Shown here piece by piece: positions 10,855 to 21,929 of a DNA stretch of 64,000 nucleotides. Source of the DNA: Muraenolepis orangiensis (Eukaryota > Chordata > Actinopteri > Gadiformes > Muraenolepididae); assembly GCA_027704905.1 (NCBI GenBank), contig CM051022.1, forward strand, positions 7,423,456 through 7,487,455, written 5' to 3'. The notes below the pieces were generated by a model. It saw only the letters and a list, made by a program, of their open reading frames with translations. It did not search any database and was not told where the DNA came from. The translations under genes and the position numbers were made by a program. The number at the start of each line of letters is the position of its first letter. Within the stretch, counting starts at the first letter, position 1.

Positions 10855-12393
10855 GCTTCTTCGGCCCCTGGTCAGATCATCGCTGGACCCTCTTCAGTTT
10901 GCCTACCAGCCGAAACTGGGAGTGGAGGACGCCATCATCTTCCTGCTTCATCGTGCCTACGCCCACTTGGACAGACCCGGGAGCACTGTGAGAATCATGT
11001 TTTTTGACTTCTCCAGTGCGTTCAACACCATCCGGCCTGCCCTGCTGGGGAGTAAGCTGACGGCCATGAACGTGGACTCTTCCCTGGTTTCCTGGATTAC
11101 AGACTATTTGACGGGTCGTCCACAGTTTGTCAGACTGCAGGACTGTGTGTCTGACACTGTGGTCAGCAGCACTGGTGCTCCACAGGGAACGGTTCTTTCC
11201 CCATTCCTGTTCACCCTATACACCTCAGACTTCCAGTTCAACTCTGAGTCCTGCCACCTGCAGAAGTTCTCGGACGACTCTGCAGTTGTTGGTTGTGTCA
11301 GCGAGGGAAACGATGAGGAGTACAGGGGCGTTGTGGACTCCTTCGTTGAGTGGTGTGAACTGAACCACATGCAGCTCAACACAGACAAGACGAAGGAGAT
11401 GGTGGTGGACTTCCGCAGGAGGAAATCTACCCCCACACCCATTTCCATCAAGGGTGTGTCCGCAGAAGTTGTTCAGGAATATAAATACCTGGGAGTTCAC
11501 CTGGACAACAAACTGGTCTGGGCCAAGAACTCTGAGGCTGTGTACAAGAAGGGCCAGAGCCGTCTCTACTTCCTGCGGAGGCTCCGGTCCTTCAACATTT
11601 GTAACACGATGCTGAAGATGTTCTACCAGTCGGTGGTAGCCAGTGCCATCTTCTCCGGTGTCGTGTGCTGGGGAAGCAGGTTGACGCCAACAAGATCAGC
11701 AGGATCGTCAGGAAGGCTGGCCTGTCCTGGGGGTCCAGCTGGACTCCTTGTTGGTGGTGAGAGGAGGATGCTGCGCAAGCTGCGTAGTATCCTTGACAAC
11801 AACTCTCACCCTCTCCATCAGGTGCTGACCTCATACAGAAGCACCTTCAGCAACAGACTCATTCCACCCAGGTGTACCACAGAACACCACAGGAAGTCTT
11901 TTCTTCCTGTGGCCATCAGACTCTTTAATTCATCAACCTCGGGTCGTGAGAGGGACAGTGGAGACTCAGTGAGCTGAGGTCAACGCACTGTTATTATTTT
12001 TTGGTCAACGCACTGTAAATCCTTTCACTGTCATTTTTGCACTGTAAATTCAATTTCACTTTTCACTTTTCACACTATCACTTTTTCAGTAATCATCTGA
12101 GTTATTTAATAGTATTTTATTACTGCCAATTTGCACTATACGTATTGTTGTGTATTGTATATACCTACGTATTACTGTAATAATACTGTAAATTGTGCAA
12201 TTCATCTATCAATACATTTAGATTTCATTTAGAGTTAATTTAGTTATATTTTGTTTATACTAGTTTAGCTTAGTTTAGTTTGTTGTTATTAGTTTTTAGG
12301 TATTGTATATTTTCTGTGCATTTACTCCCCCTGTTTCAACTGTTGCACCTTCATTTCCCTCGGGATAAATATTTTGAATCTTGAGTCTTGAAT
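10855..12393 (+). mobile_element. 5'-truncated LINE (CR1/L2/Rex1 group)
   Basis: The 3' half of a non-LTR retrotransposon. The reverse-transcriptase frame is already open before 10922, with sequence resembling the fingers motif DPLQFAYQP. It is followed by a 3' UTR with repeated cactttt and ends in gaatcttgagtcttgaat, the short tandem tail typical of this LINE group. No endonuclease domain remains. Confidence 0.85.
10922..11977 (+). CDS. LINE reverse transcriptase fragment (351 codons)
   Basis: The open frame contains the non-LTR RT motifs in order: FFDFSSAFNTIRP (motif A, the Asp-containing strand), STGAPQGTVLSP (motif B), KFSDDSAVVG (motif C), then KEMVVDF and YKYLGV of the thumb. Motif C reads FSDD rather than the usual FADD, so the alanine is replaced while the aspartates are retained. 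After about residue 255 the sequence is compositionally odd (PTRSAGSSGRLACPGG), suggesting a local frameshift before the ERRMLRKL C-terminal part. Probably inactive. Confidence 0.8.
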   Translation: MEDAIIFLLHRAYAHLDRPGSTVRIMFFDFSSAFNTIRPALLGSKLTAMNVDSSLVSWITDYLTGRPQFVRLQDCVSDTVVSSTGAPQGTVLSPFLFTLYTSDFQFNSESCHLQKFSDDSAVVGCVSEGNDEEYRGVVDSFVEWCELNHMQLNTDKTKEMVVDFRRRKSTPTPISIKGVSAEVVQEYKYLGVHLDNKLVWAKNSEAVYKKGQSRLYFLRRLRSFNICNTMLKMFYQSVVASAIFSGVVCWGSRLTPTRSAGSSGRLACPGGPAGLLVGGERRMLRKLRSILDNNSHPLHQVLTSYRSTFSNRLIPPRCTTEHHRKSFLPVAIRLFNSSTSGRERDSGDSVS

Positions 12394-12529
12394 TGTCATT
12401 GCACAGCAATGTACAGCGAAAAGAAGATATCAAATGAATAACGACTTTTCTTGACAACATTCGCCGAGTTGCTTTTTTTGACTGTGGAATATCAACTTAA
12501 TAACTAAAGATCGCTCGTTATGGCATATA

Positions 12530-12775
12530 CATGTAATGGTAGCTTTCATATAGTGCTTTTATCCAATGCGCTTTACAAGTCATGCCTCACATTCACCCAT
12601 TCATACACACAACCAACCACCGACAGTGGAGTCAGCCGTGCAAAGAGACAGCCAGCACGTCAACAGCACCTCCCCAGTTTTTGCTAGGAGGAGCCGGGGA
12701 TCGAACCAGCAACCTTCCGGTTGTGAGGCGACCTCCTGATACCACCTACCTCTAGCGCTCTACTGCCGTCATGTC
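12530..12775. repeat. dispersed fish repeat with T-arm-like motif
   Basis: Starts tagtgcttttatccaatgcg and contains ggggatcgaaccagcaacc. The reverse complement of the latter, ggttgctggttcgatcccc, resembles a tRNA T-arm (box B). This suggests a SINE-like or other short dispersed element on the minus strand. No A box partner was found. Confidence 0.4.
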
Positions 12776-13016
12776 ACCGTGAGTCTTGCTTGCATGTGTG
12801 CTGGCAATGAAGCCCGTAGCAGGAGATCACTACTAGCTATATGCCAGTGATATCATATAGATTGGCCCATATTTCAGATACATGACTAACATATAGACTG
12901 TATAACATGGTATAACAGGTCAAAGTCATCGCGTGTTGGTTGATAGGGTCTTTGGTTGTCCCACGTGTGAGTTGGATCTGTGGCACTTTACCACATTACC
13001 CGACGGAAACGGTGTG

Positions 13017-13087
<71 letters not shown>
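13017..13087. repeat. (CA)n microsatellite
   Basis: Pure CA array of about 35 units. Open frames across it on both strands are repeat artefacts. Confidence 0.95.
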
Positions 13088-13091
<4 letters not shown>

Positions 13092-14292
13092 TACCAAATA
13101 GATGCAATTGATTTTGTCATACTTGCTGTACAACAATGGACAGTCACACAATTTGCTGCAGTGCACGCAACGTCAAGGTTGTAGTTCCCACCTCTGTCCG
13201 CTAGAGGGCACTCACCGACCACCGTTGGAGAGTGAAACAGCACGCAGCGCTCCAATGACGGGTGGGGGGGAAGTGGCTCCGCTCCTCCTTACATTTCTGC
13301 CCGTTTCTGCATCCCACCAGTTTAGGTGAGTCGTCAACTGCCAAGACAAGACAATGTGGGAGCCAGGATCATTTTTTAGAAACGCTTTTAATGTTAGAAT
13401 AGTTAGTTCAACAAACAAAACTACCAATATAAGTCTAATTTGAGCATTGTAAAAGTTTGTTAGTCATCGTATTACATTACAACAAACGTAACCTCAAATA
13501 GCTTATACATTCTAGTAGGACTTGCTCGGCACACCAGTCCTGTGGGTCATCAACGGAGACCCACTTGGTCATTGCATAGAGGCTACCATCCCTGTTCGAG
13601 GCTGCCATGCCTCTGTTTGAGGCTGCCATGCCACTGTTTGACTTCTGTCCGCGGATGAAGTGATTGTCGTCCACGCGGGCGTCGTTGTAATGTTTGGTAC
13701 TGTTTCTATTACCACTGCTAGAAACACGATGTTTTATTGTGACACTAGACCGGACGTAGAAAACCCTGTACTGAGACAGAGACGGTGAATAAACAGAAGG
13801 CTCCCGTGCTAAGTTAAGAACTGGAAGTGTACCTGTGTCCTTCATTATTTAGATCAGGCTATAAGACATATTGTGTATAGTCTATCACAACATGGTGTCA
13901 GAGTAAAAAAGTAGTTCGACTACGGACCCGCGCAAAGAAAAATAAATAAAATAAAAACACGAGGGAAAATCGAAAATGGAGGCGTTCGGTGTCCCTACCC
14001 CGAAGATGGACTGGGATTCATCTAATTGACCAGATGCGTGGCGGAGATTCAAGCAGCAGCTGAACTCATGTTCACAGGCCCGCTCAAAAAGAGAGCAGAA
14101 GAGGAGAAATGCAGTTTCCTTTTGCTGTGGATCGGGGACAAAGGACGGGACATCAGCAACACATACGGAGGATGAAGCTAAGTTGCTAAAGACATTCTAC
14201 GTAAAATTCTCACTCCGAAAGCAAACCCCATATTTGCAAGGTACAAATTCCATGAGAAGGCACAGGGAAGTGGTGAGTCATTCGAGCACTTT

Positions 14293-15626
14293 GTGACAGA
14301 GCTCAAGCTGTTAGTCAAAGACTGTAACTACACAAAGAGTGATGAGATGGTCAGGGACCGTATTGTTTTCGCTACCAACTCACCCAGAGTGCGCGAAAAG
14401 TTACTCAGCCAGGGGCCGGAGCTCACGCTGGAAAAAGCGATCGATGAGCTATCACAAGTGCAGCTAAAGGCTATGGCTAACAACAGCCATGAAGTGCATG
14501 CAATCCATCGCAAACCTGGAAAGCCAAGCTTCATGAGAGGTGCTAGAAAGCACTATGAAAGCCCAAAGCACTATGAAAGCCCAAAGATGCATGACAATGC
14601 TTGTAGCAAGTGTGGAGGACACCACAACAAATCAACAGAGTGCCCAGCAAAAGGTAAACAATGTCTGAAGTGCCGAAAATTCAATCACTATGCAAAAGTG
14701 TGTAAAACTAAGTCCTACACCCCAGGTAGAACAGTGCACAGAGAGATCCACACAGTTGGAGAAGATTATGAAGATAACTCTGAGCTGTTTGTGGACACTG
14801 TTACTACAGAGAGGGAAGAAGAGGAAAGTGCATACGCAGACATAGGATTGGGGCCACAGAACAGAAAATTGACTTTCAAGCTAGATACTGGGGCACAAGC
14901 AAGTGTAATACCTGCCAAAGATTTTAATGCGCTAATGCCCAGCATACAATTAATGTATGCTGACCGTAAGTTAACTGGCTACGGTGGACACTCGCTGGAA
15001 GTAAATGGCTACTGCAAAATAGCAGGCAGATACAAAGCCAAGTCAACCACAGAAAAGTTGTACATAGTGAACTGTAAAGGCCCACCTATCCTAGGCTACA
15101 AAGCATGCAAAGCCCTGGGACTCATCCAAGTGGTGTATGCAGTCAACAGTGACAAAGAGAGCAGCACCCAGTCAGACCACATACAAAGTGAGTACTCGGA
15201 TGTTTTCAAAGGCATCGGCACATTCCCAGGCGAGTGCAGTTTTAGAATAGACCCCAGTGTAGCACCAGTTGTCTGCCCACCACGGAGGGTACCATTCGCC
15301 CTTAGAGATCGTCTAAAGACAGAGTTAGACAACGTGGAAAGGGACAGCATAATATGCAAGGTGACTGAGCCTACCCAGTGGGTTAATGCCCTAGTAGTGT
15401 GTGAAAAGCCAAAGACACACAAACTCAGAGTATGCCTAGACCCAAGACCCCTAAACAAGGCAATAATGAGGCCATACTACCCCCTACTCACACTGGAGGA
15501 TGTGACATCCAAGTTAGCTGGGGCAAAGTACTTCAGCATCCTGGATGCAAGATCAGGGTATTGGGCAATCAAGCTAAGTGAGGAATCCTCACTGCTCACT
15601 ACATTTAACACCACATTTGGAAGATA
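14293..15626 (+). pseudogene. Gypsy gag-protease-RT frame, first part
   Basis: A continuous frame with, in order, two CCHC-type zinc knuckles (CSKCGGHHNKSTECP and CLKCRKFNHYAKVC, residues about 103-140), an aspartic protease site (KLDTGAQASVIP, near 195) and the first RT motifs (VCLDPRPLN; YFSILDARSGYWAIKL). Gag sequence upstream, from about 13976, is interrupted by an early stop (near 14025). The RT stops mid-domain at GRY because of the inserted solo LTR. Non-functional as read. Confidence 0.85.
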
Positions 15627-16407
15627 TGTCACGGGTAGGCGACGTGGGGAGAATGAGGGGAGGAGTAGGAACGGGGACTTAGGAGGTGCACGACACGATG
15701 ACACACGTCTCCAAATAAAGATTCTTTACTGATCAATACAGTAACACAAAACTCACTTAGATGGAAACGCATGAAGCTCAAAAGCAAAAGACTTAACTAC
15801 AAAAACCTGACGGTAGCATGACGTGGAACATGACGCTTGTTCATACACATGAAACAAGTACTCGGCATAACACAACGAGACAACGAGAAATTAACGGTGA
15901 TGCGCTGCAGCTGCGGGGGAGCACTAACAAGGGGGCGTGGCTATCAGGACGAGGGTTGGGGAAACTATGACAGGAATGCGGTACGTGATAGGGGGCTTGG
16001 CTACCTGGACGAGGGCTGGGAAACGATGACAGAAATGCGGTATGTGTTAGGGGGCGTGGCTACCTGGACGAGGGCTGGGAAACGATGACAGAAATGCGGT
16101 ATGTGTTAGGGGGCGTGGCTACCTGGACGAGGGCTGGGAAACGATGACAGAAATGCGGGACGTGATAGGGGGCGTGGATACCTGGACGAGGGCTTGGGAA
16201 ACTGACATGAATGCGGGACATGATAGGGGGCGTGGCTATCCGGGCGAAGGCTGGGGAAATGGTGACAGGAATGCGGAACGTGAAAAGGGGGCGTAGCTAT
16301 CCGGGCGAAGGCTGGGGAAACTGACATGAATGCGGGACGTGATAGGGGGCGTGGCTACCTGGACGAGGGCTGTGAAACGCTGGGAGGCAGAACTGCCAAT
16401 CCTGACA
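15627..16407 (+). mobile_element. solo LTR inserted in the Gypsy RT, 5-bp TSD
   Basis: The insert begins tgtcacggg and ends cctgaca, so it has TG...CA ends with TGTCA/TGACA inverted termini. It is bounded by a 5-bp direct repeat, agata, at 15622-15626 and 16408-16412. Removing insert and one repeat restores the RT reading from GRY to RFLRLPFG, confirming the boundaries. An aataaag polyadenylation-like signal lies near 15714. Over half of it is a 59-bp minisatellite. Confidence 0.9.
15925..16375 (+). repeat. 59-bp minisatellite within the solo LTR
   Basis: Between seven and eight tandem copies of a 59-bp unit built around gggggcgtggctacctggac and acagaaatgcgg, with periodicity seen at 16051 and 16110. 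The last units are more diverged. Open frames on the minus strand here (Ser/Pro/His-rich) are repeat translations. Confidence 0.9.
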
Positions 16408-17153
16408 AGATATCGTTTCCTCAGGCTGCCCTTTGGCATCGTGTCTGCCCAGGACGAATTCCAGAAGAGGGTGGATGAGACATACGAAGGCCTACAAGGA
16501 GTGGCTGGCATTGTGGACGACATTGTCGTGTTCGGGAAACAAGGGAGGAGCACGACAGCAACCTCCGAGCCATGCTCGACCGAACTAGAAAGCGAGGGAT
16601 ACGAATGAAGCCAGAGAAGTGTCGCATCTGTGTTCCTGAGGTGAGCTACTTCGGTCACAAACTCACAGCCAACGGTTTGAAACCAGACCCGCTTAAGGTG
16701 AAAGCCGTCAGAGACATGCCACCACCAACAAGTGAGGCAGAGCTTGAAACCGTGTTAGGCATGGTCAATTACCTGGCGAGATTCGCACCAAATCTGGCCG
16801 AGGTGTGTGCACCACTCAGACGCCTGTTAAGGCAGGAAACAGAATTCAAATGGGACACGACACATGAGAGTGCGTTTCAGCAGATGAAAGAGATCATCAC
16901 AGCAGAGCCAGGGCCAGTGTTAGCTTACTTTGATCCTGAAAAAATGGCCTGGGTGCAACCATCATGCAGGAAGGCAGGCCAGTAGCATATGCATCCAAGC
17001 TGCTTAACAGCACGGAGCAAAAACTACGCCCAAATTGAGAAGGAGCTATATGCAGTCCTGTATGGATGTAAGAGGTTCCACGACTACCTCTATGGGCGAA
17101 ACATAACTGTGGAATCAGACCACAAACCGCTAGAGACTATTCTCCGCAAACCC
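16408..17153 (+). pseudogene. Gypsy RT-RNase H, second part
   Basis: RT resumes with RFLRLPFGIVSAQDEFQ and the catalytic IVDDIVVFGK. A frameshift near 16545 moves the reading to PEKCRICVPEVSYFGHKL and FAPNLAEVCAPLRRLL. Another near 16945 moves it to the RNase H segment, seen as KELYAVLYGCKRFHDYLYG and ESDHKPLETI. It ends where LTR sequence begins at 17153. The connection and integrase domains are missing. Confidence 0.82.
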
Positions 17154-17225
17154 CTGTACTGAGACCGAGACGGTGAATAAACAAAGGCTCCCGTGCTAAG
17201 CAAAGAACTTGAAGTGTACCTGTGT

Positions 17226-19050
17226 CCATTATTATATAGATATAGTATATCATTATAATATATACAGTATATATATATTATTTTATTTCGTAATGGTTAT
17301 GTTAATGAACCCTCCGGTTTAGCTTCTTTGTGTAAATAACTTGTAGTTCTGATCATAGGCACCGATAACGTGGGTGCTTCAGGGCCCGAGCACCCACGCG
17401 CAGACAGACTCCGCGAGGCTGACACTCCCGCAAGTGAGCAAGAGGGCTGTCTCTCTCGCGAGCGCAGAGCCGCTCACGGGGGTTTAATCTGCGCGCCAGT
17501 GTCATTTTATGCGCGTGTAAAAGCACATTTTTATACATTTTTTATTTTTAGAATATTGACCCAATTCTGGCTCCATACCTATGGTGATACTTAAAACTTG
17601 ACGTGTGGTAGTTCTTGATATTCACTCACGAGTAAAGCTAACCTTAAAGTTTCCACCTGCCCGCGAGAACAGTAGGGCCGGTAGCGACAGTTTATCTTTA
17701 ATTAACTAATCTTGAATGTTGTTCTTGTTGTTAACGTGGCCATCTGTATGCCTGCCACAAACCCACGCCTTCTTCGTCAGTTGGTAAGAAGCGGCCAATG
17801 TCGCATTTCTCAAACTTTTGACTCTACTTTTGATTTTGTTAAATGCCACAGCTGTCAAGCATGTTCTTCGCGGCTCACAATTACAACAGTAAAAAAGTTT
17901 GTTTCTTTTTGCTTTTTGTCTCCTGTACACCAAAACATACCCATCTATGATGGAAAAAGTAAGTATTCCAAAAGTATGCTAAGAAAAAGAATACGTTACT
18001 TTTTTTAAGACACGTAACTGTATTCGGATTACTTTCAGAGCCATGTATTTCGTATTCAAACTCCAAACCCTGTGTATAAGTGGTTCATAAACCCTCTATT
18101 TCTCTATTTCACCCTCCTGAAGAGGATGTACATCTACAATATAGATAGATTCGATTCCTTTTTATTGTCACTACACAGAATACAGCGAGATTTCAAGAAC
18201 GATGGTGCAAATAACAGTTTAAGTTAAACGATCAAACACAATATACAAAGTAACTATAAATCTAGACCTATGATATACCGAACGTCAGAACTTCTGATGT
18301 TAAAACTTTTCAAGAATAGTAGCTAACGTAGCTAGCTGTGGGCTAGCTGGTTTCAGTGGCTAGCCAGGGTTTGACGGGCTAGTGTCACGCGACGTATGTG
18401 GAAAATGACGGTGTCGTTGTGGATGTAATCCAATACACATTTATTCATGTGGATTCTTTGTATTTTCTTTTGTCATTTGTAGTGTGGAAAGATTTAATAC
18501 TGTGATGTGTGACATCTATGGAATACCAAAGGTGCCAGAATGAATTAAAAAATCAATTATTATGAAATAGTATTTCATAATCGTCAGAAGCATTTCAAAG
18601 ATACTCACACGCAGGAGGGTTGCACCATAGCTCACGCTGGGTTTAGAACGCTCGGAATTGCTAATAAACATGTTTAATTATCTTACATCCAACGCTGCTG
18701 ACTCGGATTCATCAGATCAGCCACTGCAGATCGCCGAGGTCAAGCTGTAAGCAAGTAAGAGGATCGTGCCGTGGGCAGGAGAAATCCATGGGTCCTTGTG
18801 ACTATTGAGAAAAGTAGTCTGTTTTCTTTAGTTTTTTTAGCTGAATCTGAATTTATTCTAATCTTCCACACTGGCTTTTGTATTGAGCTCCATTATCTGA
18901 ACTGCATTAATTGCATTGTATTGGTTGCATCTGAACTAATTTGCCAGTATTGGGAGGGGTAGGGAGTTTGCGTATGCAAGTGTTCCAGACCAGGGGCAGG
19001 CTAGCAGCCAGGCCGTTTTAATCTAGATGTGGATGATGCTACCCCTGTAG
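17226..19050. other. intergenic AT-rich DNA with minor repeat scraps
   Basis: No gene recognised. A LINE-tail-like stretch lies at about 18140-18200 (ttcctttttattgtcactac). A near-palindromic GC-rich segment, gtgggtgcttcagggcccgagcacccac, lies at about 17370-17397. Short open frames have no motifs. Confidence 0.5.
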
Positions 19051-19059
19051 TGAGGCCTA

Positions 19060-19807
19060 TGTCCTCTACTCCCGCTGCTACTAATAGTGACACCCTAGGA
19101 CAGTTACGTGACCTTCTAGAACAGCTAGGGACCCAGATTGGTTACACTGTCTCATATTAGCCAGTAACACACCCACCTCCACAATGAGTCCTCCACCCCT
19201 CATAACTCCATCAGCGTTAGAGCCTATACCCCCCACACTTGACATGTCCCGACTGAATATCTTGTTTAAGGCAGACGTCAAGCAGCCAGCAATGCATAGA
19301 GGAGATGGCACAGACAAATACAGTCCAAGAGTGGATAGAAGTGATGGACGTGTATCTACGTAAAAAAGGCTGCGCTACTACAGAACAGGTGGATGAAGTT
19401 CTCAGTTATCTCATGGGAAGGGCAAAGAACATTGTCAACATTGTTTAAGAGTAACTGACAAGACTGTAGACCCTGACATAGTATACAAAATACTGAGAAG
19501 ATACTTTAGTGACTCTCCTATGTCCAGCCTACTTTGACGCCACACAGCCTTATACAGGTGAGAGACACCTACAAACAGGCACCTACAAAAGAGTGGAGGA
19601 AGATGGAGAACATGTCTGCTGAAGTTGCTATGATGTTCATCAGGAACTGTTCCAACCCTGACCTGTCCAGCGTGTTCAAGTGTACGCCTATCAGTAAATG
19701 GTCAGCCCTGGAAGTCCAAGAGGCCATCGATGAACATCAGAGGGAATATCGAACAAGGAAGAGGTCCACCCACCCAGAGAGACTCAAAGTGGCAACAGCA
19801 GCTGCAG
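19060..19807 (+). pseudogene. gag-like retroelement relic, interrupted
   Basis: Fragments in shifting frames read like a retroelement gag capsid: one around 19320-19450 (VEWIEVMDVYL-like, then VLSYLMGRAKNIVN) and an open one at 19534-19807 (KEWRKMENMSAEVAMMFI, SALEVQEAIDEHQREY). The reading continues after the inserted LTR element: TAAA at 19806 joins DYSSLISNSAHGHIQL at 21281-21330. Which retroelement clade it belongs to is uncertain. Confidence 0.5.
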
Positions 19808-20165
19808 TGTTAAGACCCAACTAGACCGGTGAGCCAAATGTGCCAGAGAACCCAGAAGAAGAGACACAGGACAACCAAATAAACGGAAAATGTGTTTACT
19901 GACAAATCTCCACAATCAAAAACACAACAAGGTAGGGTAGGATAGGTTACGTGGTGCGGTCGACGCGGGGAGATGGTCCAGAGGGTGGACCGCGGAGAGG
20001 GTCCTTGGAGCGGGGGGGGGGGGGGGGGTTGGAGCCATAAGGTTTGTTTCATCACGTCAGTCTTCAACAGCCTTAAGTAGGGAAGATCCCAGGTGTTCAT
20101 TGGCCTCAGCCGGCCTGATTATGATGGGAAACACCTGGGATCAATTAGAGCGCTGGGGCACAACA
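19808..20165 (-). repeat. LTR of the small element (3' LTR if minus-oriented)
   Basis: Direct repeat partner of 20917-21275. It contains a long G homopolymer near 20010-20028 that the partner lacks. Confidence 0.85.
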
Positions 20166-20289
20166 GTATCCCCCCCCCTGAGGGGAGGCACCGGACGACC
20201 GCCCGAAAGCCCCGAGTTCTCCGGATATCGCCCCCTACGTCGGGCTTCGGCAGAGAGGGGTCCGCGAGACAGGAGGGGGTCCTCGGGAG

Positions 20290-20875
20290 CCGGTGGGGTC
20301 CTCCTTGGGGTGCAGGTGGGGGGGGTCCTCAGGGAGCAGGTGGGGGGTCCTCGGGAGCGGGTGGGGGTCCTCGGGAGCAGGTGTAGCCACGGAGCAGATG
20401 TGGAACCAGCCCGGGAACCGATGGGCTCGGAACCACGAGGTGCTGGCGTAGCCACAGAGCTAGCCTGGGAGCTAGTGACACAAGGAATTTGCCTGGAAGC
20501 GGGGCGCTAGAGACATGGGGAGCTAGCCTGGAATCTAGGAGCTGGGGACACAGAGCTAGCCTGGAAGCTAGGGACACACAGCTAGCCTGGGAGCTAGGAA
20601 CTGGAGACACAGGCAGCTAGCTTGGGAGCTAGGAGCTGTGGACACACGGAGCTAGCCTGGAAGCTAGGAGCTGGGGACACACGGAGCTAGCCTGGAAGCT
20701 AGGGACACACGGAGCTAGCCTGGAAGCTAGGAGCTGGGGACACACAGCGCTAGCCTGGAAGCTAGGAACTGGAGACACAGGGAGCTAGCCTGGAAGCTAG
20801 GAACTGGAGACACAGGGAGCTAGCCTGGAAGCTAGGGACTGGAGACAAAGGGAGCTAGCCTAACTCGGGTAGTGT
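20290..20875. repeat. 35/28-bp minisatellite inside the small LTR element
   Basis: From about 20520, units of 35 bp built from ggagctagcctggaagctag plus gagctggggacacac alternate with 28-bp units lacking a 7-bp block (gagctgg). The left part (20290-20390) is a different G-rich repeat, ggtggggggtcctcgggagc. Peptides predicted here are repeat artefacts. Confidence 0.85.
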
Positions 20876-20916
20876 CCTGCTCCCGGGTTCCCGGCTCAAT
20901 TTAGGCTAGACCATTC

Positions 20917-21275
20917 TGTTAAGACCGAACGAGACCGGCGAGCCAAATGTGCCAGAGAACCCAGAAGAGACACAGGACAACCAAAACAACGGAAAATGTG
21001 TTTACTGACAAATCTCCACAATCAAAAACACAAGGTAGGGTAGCATAGGTTACGTGGTGTGGTCGACACGGGGAGATGGTCCAAAGAGTGGAACGTGGAG
21101 AGGGTCCTTGGAGCGGGTTGGCGCCATAAGGTTCTCAGTAAGGTGCGTAATGGTCTAGCACCGACGTCGGTTTTCAACAGCCTTAAGTAGGGAAGATCCC
21201 AGGTGTTTATTGGCCTCAGCCGGCCTGATTATGATGGGAAACACCTGGGATCAATTAGAGCGCGGGGGCACAACA
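20917..21275 (-). repeat. LTR of the small element (5' LTR if minus-oriented)
   Basis: Direct repeat partner of 19808-20165, with TGTT...AACA ends. It carries a small extra segment near 21140-21170 not in the partner. On the minus strand the first internal bases read gaatggtctagcc; a TGG-starting primer site is possible but not proved. Confidence 0.85.
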
Positions 21276-21417
21276 TGCAGCTGACTACAGCTCTCTCATC
21301 TCCAACAGTGCTCACGGGCATATTCAACTAACGTTAATGTCTTTATTACATTATATTTGTCAGAAAGTCCACGTGAAGTTTGAGTAAAGTGTCAATCATT
21401 TATGTGTAATTAAAAAA

Positions 21418-21795
21418 GAGAGAGAATGTGAGCATGGTGACCGGACAGGGAGAGTGTGTGCTGGTGACATGGTGAGAAAGGAGCTAATATTGATGGTTAA
21501 GACCGAATAATGACATCACAGCAGTCTAATGTTAATGTACAGACTTCTGTGTGCCCCCATATGTTAAATGTGTATCAAATGTGTCTTTCTAGTCAATAGT
21601 TTACTGATATTTCTTCCATGTTCACTCTGGTGTGTTCAGAGTAAAGAGAGCGAGGGAGAGAGAGAATGTGAGCATGGTGACACGACCGGGAGAGTGTGTG
21701 CTGGTGACATGGAGGTGAGTGAGAAAGGAGCTAATATTGATGGTTAAGACCGAATAATGACAACATAGCAGTCTAATCTTATGTTAATTTAAGAT
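21418..21795 (+). repeat. direct repeat of about 120 bp
   Basis: The stretch gaatgtgagcatggtgac ... gttaagaccgaataatgac appears twice, from about 21423 and again from about 21664, spaced about 240 bp. The second has a small insertion (gaggtgag). It lies upstream of the hAT transposase relic and may be part of its 5' region. Confidence 0.75.
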
Positions 21796-21929
21796 GAGAT
21801 CATCCTCATGTGTATTTCAGATAATACCATCAAGCAGGGAGAGTGAGTTTGACAATGAGAGAGAGAGCAGGCAGGCAGGCGAAAATGAAAGTACAGGAAG
21901 GAAGGGGAGGAGCTTGGACCTTGCCCAAA

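Larger units (their letters stand above)
13440..17225 (+). mobile_element. degenerate Ty3/Gypsy LTR retrotransposon
   Basis: LTR-like sequence around 13770-13880 (tgtactgagac, then gtgaataaac, then gaagtgtacctgtgtcc) recurs at 17153-17220. Just after the first copy is tggtgtcagag (about 13893), a primer-binding-site-like motif. Between them are gag zinc knuckles, protease, RT and part of RNase H, in that Gypsy order. The 3' part is deleted: RNase H jumps into LTR sequence at about 17153 with no integrase. The RT is split by a solo LTR (15627-16407). The left LTR start is approximate. Confidence 0.8.
19808..21275 (-). mobile_element. small non-autonomous LTR retrotransposon with 5-bp TSD
   Basis: Two direct repeats, 19808-20165 and 20917-21275 (about 358 bp each), begin tgttaagacc and end ggcacaaca. 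The whole unit is flanked by tgcag at 19803-19807 and 21276-21280, a 5-bp target duplication. The 751-bp interior has no gag or pol and is mostly minisatellite. A purine-rich run next to the left repeat (minus strand, aggggggggatac) and AATAAA read on the minus strand suggest minus orientation. It resembles TRIM-type elements in structure. Confidence 0.85.
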
